Shown here: positions 51,239 through 60,185 of the stretch, piece by piece
How positions within the stretch are numbered: position 1 is the first letter of the stretch
How the letters are laid out: each line of letters opens with the position of its first letter
Assembly (NCBI GenBank): GCA_016699535.1
Contig: CP064980.1
Span: 1,243,501 to 1,307,500 of the forward strand
Reading direction: 5' to 3'
DNA from: Myxococcales bacterium
Lineage (GTDB): Bacteria; Myxococcota_A; Polyangia; Polyangiales; GCA-016699535
DNA: 64,000 bases
The notes under the pieces: generated by a model
What the model was told of the DNA's origin: nothing
The model's input: only the letters and a program-made list of their open reading frames with translations
The model's database searches: none
Made by a program: the position numbers and the translations under genes

Positions 51239-51655
51239 ATGGATACAGGAAGTAAAAAGAAAAAAAGATCGCAGAAGTGGTTTTTGGCGGGAAATATTAT
51301 CTTGTCGGTAGGACTATTCGTTGTGGTAGCGCAAGCGCAGAGCGGTTCTTCTAGCATCTATTTTTTGCTTGATGATTTAGACAACCTTGCAAGTGATCCA
51401 TTCGGCGATGCAGCAGATCAAATCAACAACAACGGAAACCAAAGCTCTAGCAGCAATAGCAGCAACAGCAGTTCAAGTAGTACCGATCAAGCCAGCTCAA
51501 GCAGCAACAGCAGTTCAAGTAGTACCGATCAAGCCAGTTCGAGCAGCTCTAGCAGTAACAGCAGCTCAAGCAGTTCGACTGATCAGGCTAGCTCAAGCAG
51601 TTCGACCGACCAGGCTAGTTCAAGTAGTACCGACCAGAGTACGAGCGGTTTATAG
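51239..51655 (+). CDS. Secreted Ser-rich tandem-repeat protein
   Basis: 138 aa. Basic n-region and hydrophobic segment (I-I-L-S-V-G-L-F-V-V-V-A-Q-A-Q) as signal or anchor, then ~30 residues of normal composition, then a C-terminal half of Ser/Asn with five S-T-D-Q units. It resembles a flexible, possibly glycosylated stalk. It follows the pseudopilin by 32 nt. Repeat-number variation is likely. Confidence 0.7.
   Translation: MDTGSKKKKRSQKWFLAGNIILSVGLFVVVAQAQSGSSSIYFLLDDLDNLASDPFGDAADQINNNGNQSSSSNSSNSSSSSTDQASSSSNSSSSSTDQASSSSSSSNSSSSSSTDQASSSSSTDQASSSSTDQSTSGL
51443..51648 (+). repeat. Degenerate ~42/21-bp tandem repeats coding Ser-rich S-T-D-Q units
   Basis: Two nearly identical 42-bp units containing AGTACCGATCAAGCC are followed by shorter units ending GACTGATCAGGCT, GACCGACCAGGCT and ACCGACCAG. 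The synonymous differences between AGC/AGT/TCA/TCG show repeats kept at protein level. Confidence 0.75.
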
Positions 51656-51703
51656 TCTGCACCGTTGTCGTTACGGTGACGTATAAAGAGCGTATCATTA
51701 AGC

Positions 51704-51739
51704 AACCACGCAGGCTTTTACTGAAGGCTTGTCGTGGTT
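51704..51739. terminator. Probable terminator hairpin between convergent genes
   Basis: AACCACG (51704-51710) pairs with CGTGGTT (51733-51739), and an imperfect AGGC/GGCT extension continues the stem. Followed by GTTTGC. Lies between the Ser-rich gene and the convergent efflux operon. Confidence 0.45.
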
Positions 51740-51828
51740 GTTTGCATTCCAAAATACTGCGCCAGTAGCCATGAGATGTCTTCTGGTTCTTGATCTGATT
51801 GTTTGTTGGCCTGATTCCTGCGCAAATG

Positions 51829-54800
51829 CTAGCGCTTATGAAGTTTCATTTGTTCGCTAGAAATTGACACCTTGGTGGTGAGCGGCGTTCGGCCAAAATG
51901 CAAGTACACCACTGGCATGGCTGCAAGGTTGAGCAGAGTGGAGCTTATCAGGCCACCGAGAATGACGATGGCCATGGGATGTTCGATTTCATGGCCTGCG
52001 CTGCTTCCCGCGATGATGAGAGGCAGAAGTGCTAAGGCGGTAGATAAGGCAGTCATTAAGATCGGAGCGAGACGTTCTTTTGCACCGCGAATCACAAGCT
52101 CCGGGCCGAAAGCCATGCCTTCTTCATGTTCAAGGTGATGAAAGTGACTGATCAGCAAGATGCCGTTGCGCGCAGCGATGCCAAGTACGGTGATAAAACC
52201 GACAAGACTGCCAAGGGAGACAACCCCTCCACTCAGTGCGGTGATCAAGACCCCACCGACAAGTGCGAGAGGAAGCGACGCGAAGACAAGCAGGCTAAGC
52301 CGCAAGGAGCGAAAATCGGCAAGCAGGACGATGAAAATACCAAGCAAAGCCATGGTCCCCACAACGAGCAGACGCCTTTGAGCACTGCTTCGTGCTTGAT
52401 ACTCACCCAAAATCTCAGCGTGATGTCCTTTTGGCATCGGGAAAGCTTTAGTTACTCGGCTGACCTCACGTGAAATGCCTCCAAGATCTGCGTCTTCATC
52501 AAGCTGCAGCGTGACGTCAATCTTTCGTGAACCTGACTCATGAACAATGGTATTGGGCATCGATCCGACCTGCACGCTTGCCACATCGCCGAGTCGCATC
52601 GAACGCTGCTCATCAATGCTTATGAGCATGTTGCGAACTGCGTTTATGTCTTCGCGAGCTCGAGGACTGCTCCAGATCACGATATCGATGGGTTGTTGGC
52701 CACGAACAATTTGACCGACCTTTTCGCCTTGCACCACAAGCGAAGCACGCCGCAAGACAAGTCCCGGATCGATACCAAGCGCATTGCAGGCCTCGAGATT
52801 TGGCACAATCTCAATTTCAGGAACGCTGAGTTGGGCATCGGCGCTGGCATGGCTCACGCCTTTGATTGCCCCGAGTTTTGTGCTGAGATCGGCGCCCATG
52901 CTGCGAAGCTTTTCAAGATCGGAGCCAAAGAGTCGGATCACAATCGCTCCGGAGCCACCGCTTAGCACTTCGCGCATGCGTTCTTGCAAATAGGTTTGCA
53001 CATCGCGATAGATGCCAGGGTAGCCATCAACGACGTTGCGCACGGCCGTAAGGGTCTTGTCAAGATCAGCATTTGGATCGACACTTATCCACAGTTCGGC
53101 AAAATTGGGGCCAACAACTTCGTCGGCCACTTCGGCGCGACCAATATGCGCACCAAAATTACGCACGCCTGGTACGCTAAGGAGTTCATCGCGCACGCGT
53201 GTGGCGCTGCGGTGCATGGTTTCAAGGGAGCTACCGGGTTTGCCGATCCAATGCATCAGAAAATCATTTTCGGCGAAATGCGGAAGAAACGATTCAGAGA
53301 AACTTGCAAACGAAGCTAGACACAGCACAACGGCAAAAAGTGCACCGCCCATCGCTAGACGTGGCCGGTTGATAATCTTTTGCAGGAATCGACCGTATGC
53401 CGGTCCGATGAGGTGCATCAGCGGTGCTTGTCGCTCTTCGTTGACATGGTTCGGCAACAACAAAAGCGCAAGTACGGGCGTTATGGTGAGAGCGACAATC
53501 ATGGAGGCAAGCACGGCCAGCGCATAAGCAAGAGCAAGCGGACGGAAAAACTCGCCGGCGACCCCCGGCAATGCCAGTACGGGAATGAAGACGAGCAAGA
53601 CGATCAAGGTTGCATACACAACAGCGCTTCGTACTTCGAGTGAAGCATTTAGAACGATTTTTATGGTTTCAGCAAATGACCTCTGTGTTTGTGCTTGGCG
53701 CAGGCGCCGATGGATGTTTTCAACATCGATGATCGCATCATCGACCACCTCTCCGAGCGCAATAATAAGGCCGGCGATCACCATGGTATCCAAAGTGTGA
53801 CCGCTTAGTGTCAGCACCGTAGCGGCTGCAAGAAGTGACAGCGGAATCGCAAGCACGCTAATCAAGGCGGTGCGCACATCCCAGAGAAAGAAGAAAAGAA
53901 TTAGCACCACCAGCACACTGCCGATGATCATGGCTTCGCGGAGATTGGATAGCGCGCGCTCGATGAAACCTGCAGGTCTGAAAATAGTGGCATCGAAAGT
54001 TACGCCGGGCAGAGCCGGCTTGAGTTCACGAAGCGCAGCATCAATGCCGTAGGTCACTTCAAGGGTGTTGCCACCAATTTGTTTTTCTACGATGAGCAGC
54101 AGGCCCGAGCCTTTTGTGACGACAGCATCACCAATAGCGGATGCGTGGTCTTCGATCACTTCGGCCACATCGCCGATGGCCACAGAACGCATGCTACTTG
54201 GCGCAACTGGAACAGCGGCAAGATCCTTGATGTCCTTGATGTAGGGCGGATGAAGCACGGCTAAGCGTTGATTGGGACCATCGACAAAACCACCTGCCGA
54301 AGGGCTCGTCGCAGAACGAGCTGCTTCAACCACACGATCGACACTAATTCCTTCGGCTTGAAGTTGTTCCGGATCGATTTGCACTTGAAGTTGGCGATTT
54401 TGCTCGCCCCAGATGGCCACGTTGGCCACATCGGGCACGCGCATAAGGCGAGGCCTTACCGTCCAACGCACCAAATCAGTCAATTCCATTTGGGATAAAG
54501 AATCCGAGTAGACCGCAATTTTTAGGGCCCGACTTGTGGAAGATAGCGGCGAAAGAACCACAGGTGTTTTCGCCACCGTGGGAAGTTTAGCGCGCGCAAT
54601 GCGTTCTCCGACTAGCATGCGAGTTGCCATGAGATCGGCATCGCGTTCAAGGAGAAGCAATACCGAGGATAGACCCAACACCGATTTTGAGCGCATGCTG
54701 CTCATGCCAGGCGTGCCAGCTAGAACGCTTTCAAGTTCTGTTGTAATGCGAGCTTCAACTTGTTCCGTCGATAGACCTGGCGCTTCGGTTTGGATTTCTA

Positions 54801-54939
54801 TCCGAGGTGGAGCAAACTCAGGAAAGGCATCGAGCGGCGCATTCGAAGCAACACGCACACCAAGCACGATGCACACTGAAGCCAAAGCAAGCACAACAAA
54901 ACGCTGGCGCAAACAAAGGGCTACAAGCGAACGTAACAT
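51829..54939 (-). CDS. czcA: RND efflux pump permease (CzcA/CusA-type)
   Basis: 1036 aa. Twelve-helix RND protein: N-terminal A-F-P-E-F-A-P-P-R-I-E-I-Q-T-E-A-P-G-L-S, the G-L-I-I-A-L-G-E-V-V-D-D-A-I-I-D-V-E segment with the acidic proton-relay residues of the heavy-metal (HME) branch, and the C-terminal V-G-F-I-T-V-L-G-I-A-A-R-N-G-I-L-L-I-S. Exports divalent or monovalent heavy metals by proton antiport as part of a CBA complex. Last gene of the czcCBA set, 27 nt after czcB. The exact metal is not readable. Confidence 0.9.
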   Translation of the reverse strand: MLRSLVALCLRQRFVVLALASVCIVLGVRVASNAPLDAFPEFAPPRIEIQTEAPGLSTEQVEARITTELESVLAGTPGMSSMRSKSVLGLSSVLLLLERDADLMATRMLVGERIARAKLPTVAKTPVVLSPLSSTSRALKIAVYSDSLSQMELTDLVRWTVRPRLMRVPDVANVAIWGEQNRQLQVQIDPEQLQAEGISVDRVVEAARSATSPSAGGFVDGPNQRLAVLHPPYIKDIKDLAAVPVAPSSMRSVAIGDVAEVIEDHASAIGDAVVTKGSGLLLIVEKQIGGNTLEVTYGIDAALRELKPALPGVTFDATIFRPAGFIERALSNLREAMIIGSVLVVLILFFFLWDVRTALISVLAIPLSLLAAATVLTLSGHTLDTMVIAGLIIALGEVVDDAIIDVENIHRRLRQAQTQRSFAETIKIVLNASLEVRSAVVYATLIVLLVFIPVLALPGVAGEFFRPLALAYALAVLASMIVALTITPVLALLLLPNHVNEERQAPLMHLIGPAYGRFLQKIINRPRLAMGGALFAVVLCLASFASFSESFLPHFAENDFLMHWIGKPGSSLETMHRSATRVRDELLSVPGVRNFGAHIGRAEVADEVVGPNFAELWISVDPNADLDKTLTAVRNVVDGYPGIYRDVQTYLQERMREVLSGGSGAIVIRLFGSDLEKLRSMGADLSTKLGAIKGVSHASADAQLSVPEIEIVPNLEACNALGIDPGLVLRRASLVVQGEKVGQIVRGQQPIDIVIWSSPRAREDINAVRNMLISIDEQRSMRLGDVASVQVGSMPNTIVHESGSRKIDVTLQLDEDADLGGISREVSRVTKAFPMPKGHHAEILGEYQARSSAQRRLLVVGTMALLGIFIVLLADFRSLRLSLLVFASLPLALVGGVLITALSGGVVSLGSLVGFITVLGIAARNGILLISHFHHLEHEEGMAFGPELVIRGAKERLAPILMTALSTALALLPLIIAGSSAGHEIEHPMAIVILGGLISSTLLNLAAMPVVYLHFGRTPLTTKVSISSEQMKLHKR

Positions 54940-54966
54940 CAGAGTGGTCTTTCGGTTTGAGTCATT

Positions 54967-56199
54967 TTAGTGCCCCGGTGGAAATTCTGAACCGTAGAGT
55001 TCGTTTACGCCGATGGATGCCACGCAACTGCCTTCCTTCGGGCCACGTCCAAGCACCGCGAACTCTGTTGATTTGCGTTTTACTTCGACATGGGTGCGCC
55101 GATAACGATGCGGGCCGTCACACATATAAAGCCAAGACAGACCGTTGGCATCGTAGATGATCGAACTGAAAGGAACGGCAAGTTCACTGTCGCTATGCGT
55201 AAAACGTAAACTTACCATGACGCGCTCACCCGGTCTGAACACGGTAGAGCTCGGCGCAAGAGCGTAGTAGCGATCGACGGTGCCAACCAGTGGATTTGAG
55301 CTTGGCGGTCCCGCGATGACTTTCGCTTGTGAACTTTGTTGACCTCCCGGCACACCAAAAGCTGAGACTCGAGCGGATGCCATTGGATCGATGCGATGCA
55401 AATCAGCAGAATAGACCGGCACGCGCACCCAAAACGCATCCACAGCCACTACTTCGAGCAAAGGCGTACCCGCCGTTACGGCTTGCGAAGGTGCGACCGA
55501 CACGTTGCCTACGATGCCGTCCGATGGCGCTCGCACGGTCATGGCCACATCCGAAAGAAGAGGGCTCGAGCGTGTTGTTTGTGCACGCGTGTGGGCTGCA
55601 TCGAGATCGGCTTTGGCCACATCGCGAGCTGCGGTTGCTTCTTCAAGGGCGCGCTGGGCAGCTGCGCGTTCCGTGACAAGGGTTTGTGTGCGATTAAGTC
55701 GTGATTCAGCAGCGCTAAGCTGAGCTTGGGCAGCTTGTACTTCGCGGTCCACTCCAGCACGCAAGTCACGAGCAACTGGTGCAAAAGGGACCAGCCGCAA
55801 AAGCACATCACCGCGCGAAACTTTCATCCCCGGGACGATTTCTTTCGCGGTTTTTACCATGCCTGCGATGGGTGCGGTGACTGAAAGCACTTTGCCCGGC
55901 GGCACCATCACTTCGCCACCAAAGCGATGCTCCTCAGGGAGCAACTGTCTTTGCACCCTAGCTGTTTTGATGCCAAGTCGTTTTGCAGCAGCTGCGCTGA
56001 GCTCGACGCGAGGCAGATCCGCTTCGGCGATGGGGTTCTTTACAGTTGCTGGTTCGTTGTGTGTTTTAGGAGAAGTCGCTTTGCTACATGCACCGAGCAT
56101 CAATATAAAAATGCAGGTTACAAAAATTTCCGCGGCGCTGCGGCCTGCATGAACATGCATAGTGAATAATCGCTGAGAAAAAAATAGTGTTTTTATCAT
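54967..56199 (-). CDS. czcB: RND membrane-fusion protein (CzcB/CusB-type), lipoprotein
   Basis: 410 aa from ATG 56199 (ATG 56160 also gives a signal). Lipobox L-M-L-G-A-C-S. Periplasmic adaptor with barrel-sandwich (V-T-A-P-I-A-G-M-V), helical hairpin (A-Q-A-Q-L-S-A-A-E-S-R-L-N-R-T), lipoyl half (V-R-A-P-S-D-G-I-V-G-N-V) and a C-terminal domain. Its ATG overlaps the czcC stop (ATGA). No Met-rich or His-rich metal-binding N-terminus, so it may be less specific for Cu/Ag. Confidence 0.88.
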   Translation of the reverse strand: MIKTLFFSQRLFTMHVHAGRSAAEIFVTCIFILMLGACSKATSPKTHNEPATVKNPIAEADLPRVELSAAAAKRLGIKTARVQRQLLPEEHRFGGEVMVPPGKVLSVTAPIAGMVKTAKEIVPGMKVSRGDVLLRLVPFAPVARDLRAGVDREVQAAQAQLSAAESRLNRTQTLVTERAAAQRALEEATAARDVAKADLDAAHTRAQTTRSSPLLSDVAMTVRAPSDGIVGNVSVAPSQAVTAGTPLLEVVAVDAFWVRVPVYSADLHRIDPMASARVSAFGVPGGQQSSQAKVIAGPPSSNPLVGTVDRYYALAPSSTVFRPGERVMVSLRFTHSDSELAVPFSSIIYDANGLSWLYMCDGPHRYRRTHVEVKRKSTEFAVLGRGPKEGSCVASIGVNELYGSEFPPGH

Positions 56200-57563
56200 G
56201 ATGTACTCGTTTCTTTGGCCATGCTTGCTGCAGCCTTGTTGCTTTTTAGTCGGGCACCGACGGTGCGTTCGAGTTCGGCGTGGGCTCGCCGAGCTTCTGC
56301 CACCAGCTCCACCTCGCGAATGCGTGCCTCGCCCAAACGTCTCAGAGCATCGAGAACCACGAGGTAAGGTTGATCGCCAAGCTCATAGCTAAGTTTTGCC
56401 GCGTGAAGGTTTTGCTCGAGCGCCGGCAGTACTTCAACGCGATAACGCTCAAGCGAAGCAAGTGCTTGCTTCAAAGCCGAGTTTGATACGATGACTTCGC
56501 TGATGACACGTTGACGCGCGGCGATATACTCGTGTCGGGCTTGTTCAATGCCTGCATCAGCGCGTTCTCTGCCACCTTGGTTTTGGTTAAAGATCGGAAG
56601 CATGAGATTTGCGCCGATGCGAGTACCCACCTTGTTGTTTTGTGCGTTCCATTGACCGTCGATTTGTGCCGATATGGAAACAATGCGGGCTCGCTCGATG
56701 CCCGCGCGGGCCGCAGCTGCTTCAATATTGAGTTTTGCCGCGAGCAGGTCGGGACGAGCCTTTCGTGCAATGGCTAACAAGTCTTCTAGCGGTGGGGCGG
56801 ATTTGGGAAGCGAACTGCCGAAGTGCATTTTCAAAGAAACACGATCGGGATCGAAACCAAGGATGGTTGCGAGGCGTGCTGCGCTTATTGCAATATCACG
56901 CTTGGCTACTGCCGCCGTATCTTCGGCAATGGCTGCTTCGGCATGCGCTGATAAGGGATCGGCAGGGCTTACATCACCGGCCGCTGCCCGTAGCTCAACA
57001 ATCCGCGCAATGTCTGCTGCAGTACTAGCAAGCTCTTGGCGAATCGTTAGACGCTTTTCAGCGAGCATACGCTCGATGTGCGCAAGACGTGCATCGCGTG
57101 CTAGATCGAGGCCACTCTGCAGCAGCGCTTCGGCCACGCGTTCAATCTCGCGGCTCGCAGCTTCTGTTCGTGAAGGCATTTGAATCAACGAATCAAGAGG
57201 CGCAGCAAGCGTTGCCCAACCTGCAATCACCCCAACCGGACCGAGAATTCCAAAGCGAGGATTATCGATGCGTGATGCGTCCTCAAGATCACCGTGGGCG
57301 ATGCCAAGTTTTTCAAGTTCAGCGCGATAGCGAGGGCTCCGATACAAAGCGATGGCAACAGCTTCGTTTTCGTCGAGACCATCGCTAAGCTGAACACCTT
57401 TTGGAATACGGTAGCCCGCGTCACGTTTTGCTATGCTAAAGCCGGTGCGCTTGCTGAGTGAACGCGAAACCCAAGCTCTGTTCCGGTTTGTCGAGGCGCA
57501 TGAGGGAAGAGCAGATGACACGATTAGTGCCACACAAACAATAGAGCGAAAAGAAATAACCAC
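56196..57563 (-). CDS. czcC: Outer-membrane efflux protein (CzcC/TolC family), lipoprotein
   Basis: 455 aa from GTG 57563. Lipobox A-L-P-S-C-A. OEP fold with two long coiled-coil halves: A-L-Y-R-S-P-R-Y-R-A-E-L, N-P-R-F-G-I-L-G-P and R-P-D-L-L-A-A-K-L-N-I-E-A-A-A-A-R. Provides the outer-membrane exit duct. First gene of the efflux operon; PhoB-type direct repeats lie 23 nt upstream of its start codon. Confidence 0.88.
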   Translation of the reverse strand: MVISFRSIVCVALIVSSALPSCASTNRNRAWVSRSLSKRTGFSIAKRDAGYRIPKGVQLSDGLDENEAVAIALYRSPRYRAELEKLGIAHGDLEDASRIDNPRFGILGPVGVIAGWATLAAPLDSLIQMPSRTEAASREIERVAEALLQSGLDLARDARLAHIERMLAEKRLTIRQELASTAADIARIVELRAAAGDVSPADPLSAHAEAAIAEDTAAVAKRDIAISAARLATILGFDPDRVSLKMHFGSSLPKSAPPLEDLLAIARKARPDLLAAKLNIEAAAARAGIERARIVSISAQIDGQWNAQNNKVGTRIGANLMLPIFNQNQGGRERADAGIEQARHEYIAARQRVISEVIVSNSALKQALASLERYRVEVLPALEQNLHAAKLSYELGDQPYLVVLDALRRLGEARIREVELVAEARRAHAELERTVGARLKSNKAAASMAKETSTS

Positions 57564-57585
57564 TTTCTAAGGATAGCGCCGCTAT

Positions 57586-57603
57586 CTTAACCACAGCTTA
57601 ACC
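57586..57603 (-). promoter_or_regulatory. Putative OmpR/PhoB-family response-regulator box upstream of czcC
   Basis: On the minus strand GGTTAAG-CTGT-GGTTAAG: two identical heptamers with an 11-bp period, the standard arrangement for a head-to-tail dimer of winged-helix response regulators. A palindrome GATAGCG-G-CGCTATC follows toward czcC, with TATCCT as possible -10. Likely target of the regulator encoded at 60182-60844. Confidence 0.55.
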
Positions 57604-57606
57604 AGA

Positions 57607-57690
57607 CGGTTGGGGGGGCAAGGTAAGGCAGTGTGAGCTCAAAGCGTGCCCCGATTGCGCCATGAACAAAGGCTACAGGGCTTGATCCGG
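57607..57690 (-). pseudogene. Remnant of a histidine kinase 3' end
   Basis: The stretch reads on the minus strand like the last ~28 codons of the kinase at 58848-60185 (G-S-S-P-V-A-F-V-H-G-A-I-G-A-R-F-E-L-T-L-P-Y against G-S-V-A-F-V-D-G-A-I-G-A-R-F-Q-L-T-L-P-Y), about 80% identical in DNA. The rest of the 57691-57855 stretch shows no coding signal. It flanks the esterase gene on the far side, so a paralogous kinase gene or duplicated end was largely deleted. Confidence 0.65.
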
Positions 57691-57855
57691 TAACGGTGAT
57701 GTTTTTCCAAAGGCTGGCTATGGCCAGAACATTGGTTTTCTTTTGAAGTTTGCGTCCCGTCCGCTTCGGAACTCGTTGCGCTAGTGCTTTGTCTAAAACT
57801 TCATCGCACTGAGCAACTCTGCCAAACGCAAATCCTTATTCGGAACCCTTGGGCT

Positions 57856-58809
57856 TCAAAGCACGCTCCCTCGGAGCCAGGCAATAAGTTGATCAGGCCA
57901 AGCTTTAAGTGAACCGGATAGGGCCCTCATCGCAAAGCCATGTCCACCGTGATCGTACAAATGCATTTCAGCGGGAACCGAAGCCATCAACAGTTGCTGA
58001 TACAACGCCATACTGTGTCCAACAGGCACTTTTTCATCATCCAGTGCATGAACGATGAAAGTGGGTGGGGTATTCGAATTGATATGCTTTTCCGGAGAGT
58101 TCTGTTCTAGCACATCACGCGAAAACTCCGGACCAAACAACTGCCGATTCGCTCTACGAATTGCTTCTGTATCTTGGCGAAAAGGAGCAGCAAAGGGATA
58201 GACCAGTATCTGAAATTGAGGTCGGTACTTGAGGTCTTTTTGATTAGAGAGTTTGGAAGCAAGGTAGCCCCCTGCGCTAAACCCCATCACACCAATTTTT
58301 TCTGCATCCAAGCCCCAACTTGTCGCACGTTCATACACAAGCTCAAGAGCACGCTTTACGTCACCAGATGAAATCTCCGGCAAAAAAATTTTATCATCTC
58401 GCTGAGGCATGCGGTATTCAAGAACCGCAGACGCGATGTCGTATTTTAAAAGCCAACGCGCAATGTGATGCCCTTCCTTGTCGATAGCTACATGCTGAAA
58501 GCCCCCACCGGGTAGAATTAAAATACAGGGCCAATGATGACCCACTCCAGGAACATATGCTGTTATCGCTGGTTTGCTAACAAAGAAAATACGTCGATCG
58601 CTTTTATCTCCATTTCGAAGTTCGACATATTCCTTCATGGTTGAAGGCTCTTGTGCGAGCTCTTCTTTTAGCCAGAGCTCATGGCGACTTGGTGTTATTT
58701 GCTTCTGCTTAGCTTTGTATCTAGCGTGCTGTACTTTCGCTCCGGAACAAGCCATTAGGCAACAACCACAAAGCACGCTAGACAGAATTAGCATTTGCTT
58801 AAGTTTCAC
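57856..58809 (-). CDS. Alpha/beta-hydrolase esterase lipoprotein
   Basis: 317 aa from GTG 58809, which gives a compact lipoprotein signal (L-I-L-S-S-V-L-C-G-C-C-L-M-A-C-S); a GTG at 58848 overlapping the kinase stop would be translationally coupled but has a long n-region. Esterase features: oxyanion loop P-G-G-G-F, nucleophile G-F-S-A-G-G, acid in D-D-E-K-V-P-V, His in H-G-G-H-G-F. Resembles BD-FAE/acetyl-xylan-type hydrolases. It sits between a two-component system and an efflux operon, an unusual cargo. Confidence 0.8.
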   Translation of the reverse strand: MKLKQMLILSSVLCGCCLMACSGAKVQHARYKAKQKQITPSRHELWLKEELAQEPSTMKEYVELRNGDKSDRRIFFVSKPAITAYVPGVGHHWPCILILPGGGFQHVAIDKEGHHIARWLLKYDIASAVLEYRMPQRDDKIFLPEISSGDVKRALELVYERATSWGLDAEKIGVMGFSAGGYLASKLSNQKDLKYRPQFQILVYPFAAPFRQDTEAIRRANRQLFGPEFSRDVLEQNSPEKHINSNTPPTFIVHALDDEKVPVGHSMALYQQLLMASVPAEMHLYDHGGHGFAMRALSGSLKAWPDQLIAWLRGSVL

Positions 58810-58847
58810 GTCTTTTATATAACTATATTCACTACGAAAAACAATCA

Positions 58848-60185
58848 CTAAGGTTGGGCGGCACGGTAAGGAAGTGTGAGCTGGAATCGTGCACCGATTG
58901 CTCCATCAACAAAGGCCACAGATCCTTGATGGGCTTTTGCGACATGGGCAACAAGGGCAAGACCTATGCCTTGCCCACGGTGGGCATTGCCGCGCGCTTC
59001 GGGAGTTCGATAAAAGGTTCGAAAAACGTCTTTACGGGCCTCAGCAGAAATGCCCGCTCCTTCATCATCGATTTGAATCACCACCGTCGAATCTTGCACA
59101 AGATAGCGCATATGAATGGTGCCTTGGGGAGCGTAGGCCCGGGCGTTTTCGAGTACATTGACGAGGAGTGAAATAAGCAGCGAACGATCTCCACGAATCT
59201 TAATGTCCTGATCGGTGTTTGAGTCTTTTTCGTCGATGATGATCGGTGTTGCGGTGTTGTGGGCCATGGCTAAACGAGCATCTTCGAGGAGTTCGTCTAC
59301 TTGTATATCTTCTGCGCTCTGTAGTTCTTCGCTAGACGATGCGAGGATAAGCAATTGCTCCACAAGTTTTGCAAGTCGAGATGCGGTGATGTGTACGCGA
59401 TCGACTCCCTCCCGTATAGGGCCTTGCGTCGGTACTTGTTCTTGCAGAAGTTCAAGTTCGCCGAGAATGCTCGTAAGAGGAGTACGTAGTTCGTGTGCGG
59501 CATCGCCGGCAAAACGTCGCGATTGATCAAGCGCTGAAAAAAGCCGCATCGCGAGTGAGGTAATCGCTCCGCGCAAGGCATCGATTTCCGCGATATTGTC
59601 AGCCGATCCAAGATCAATGCTGGCGCCAGCGTTGGGTGAGACCTGCGCTACTGCGTGTTCGAGTCGCACGATGGGCTCGACAGCCCAGCGCGCGATGCGT
59701 CTTGATAAAAGCAGCCCGAGCACGGACACCAGGAAAACAGCTAAAAGCCCTGCGAGTAAAAAGGAGAAGCGATCATTGATCGGTGCCCGAGGCGCAGCGG
59801 CTACGGCGATGGTGCCCGTGGTTGAGGCAGCGCCGCACGCTCTTATATTTTGAAAGTTAGTGCACTCTGTATGTGATACCGAAGGCAGATCGGTGTCACC
59901 GCTACGAAACTCACCGTGCTCAAACACGGCGACGCGAATACCGGCCGCTTGTTGTTCTTTCGTTTCGTCAGCCACAATTTCGTCAATGGGGTGTTTCGCT
60001 TCGGAAAGCTCAAGGGCGAATATTTTCGCCGCAGCGTAAAGGCGTGTATCTTCGTGAGCACGTAGTAAATGATCGGCAACCAAAGCCGTCGTCAATGCGG
60101 CAAAAGCGCTTCCGAGAACAACAATCACCGCAATCAGCAGGGCAATGCGGCGCTCAAAGCCAGGTTTTCTTTCAGCCTTGCTCAT
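58848..60185 (-). CDS. Sensor histidine kinase (CusS/QseC-like)
   Basis: 445 aa. Two membrane helices (~15-38 and 141-163) bracket a ~100-residue periplasmic sensor; HAMP at ~163-215; H-box F-A-G-D-A-A-H231-E-L-R-T-P-L-T-S; N-box L-V-N-V-L-E-N-A-R-A-Y-A; D-D-E-G-A-G-I and G-I-G-L-A-L-V. The sensor has two Cys and few His, so the metal ligand is unclear. Starts within the response-regulator stop (ATGA). Confidence 0.88.
   Translation of the reverse strand: MSKAERKPGFERRIALLIAVIVVLGSAFAALTTALVADHLLRAHEDTRLYAAAKIFALELSEAKHPIDEIVADETKEQQAAGIRVAVFEHGEFRSGDTDLPSVSHTECTNFQNIRACGAASTTGTIAVAAAPRAPINDRFSFLLAGLLAVFLVSVLGLLLSRRIARWAVEPIVRLEHAVAQVSPNAGASIDLGSADNIAEIDALRGAITSLAMRLFSALDQSRRFAGDAAHELRTPLTSILGELELLQEQVPTQGPIREGVDRVHITASRLAKLVEQLLILASSSEELQSAEDIQVDELLEDARLAMAHNTATPIIIDEKDSNTDQDIKIRGDRSLLISLLVNVLENARAYAPQGTIHMRYLVQDSTVVIQIDDEGAGISAEARKDVFRTFYRTPEARGNAHRGQGIGLALVAHVAKAHQGSVAFVDGAIGARFQLTLPYRAAQP

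Noticed and set aside
51443..51648. Repeats considered as a CRISPR array
   Set aside because: No unique spacers; the repeat is translated and varies synonymously.
32325..51655. CpaE/TadZ localisation ATPase in the Tad region
   Set aside because: No MinD-like deviant Walker A or receiver domain was seen in any frame.
51387..51686. Val/Ala-rich open frame over the Ser-rich repeats
   Set aside because: It is the out-of-frame reading of the same tandem repeat; it has no ribosome site, and the other frame has a signal peptide.
56674..57183. Long open frame opposite czcC (and similar ones opposite czcA, the kinase and the response regulator)
   Set aside because: Antisense shadows caused by codon bias in the real genes; low-complexity Arg/Ser/Ala composition.
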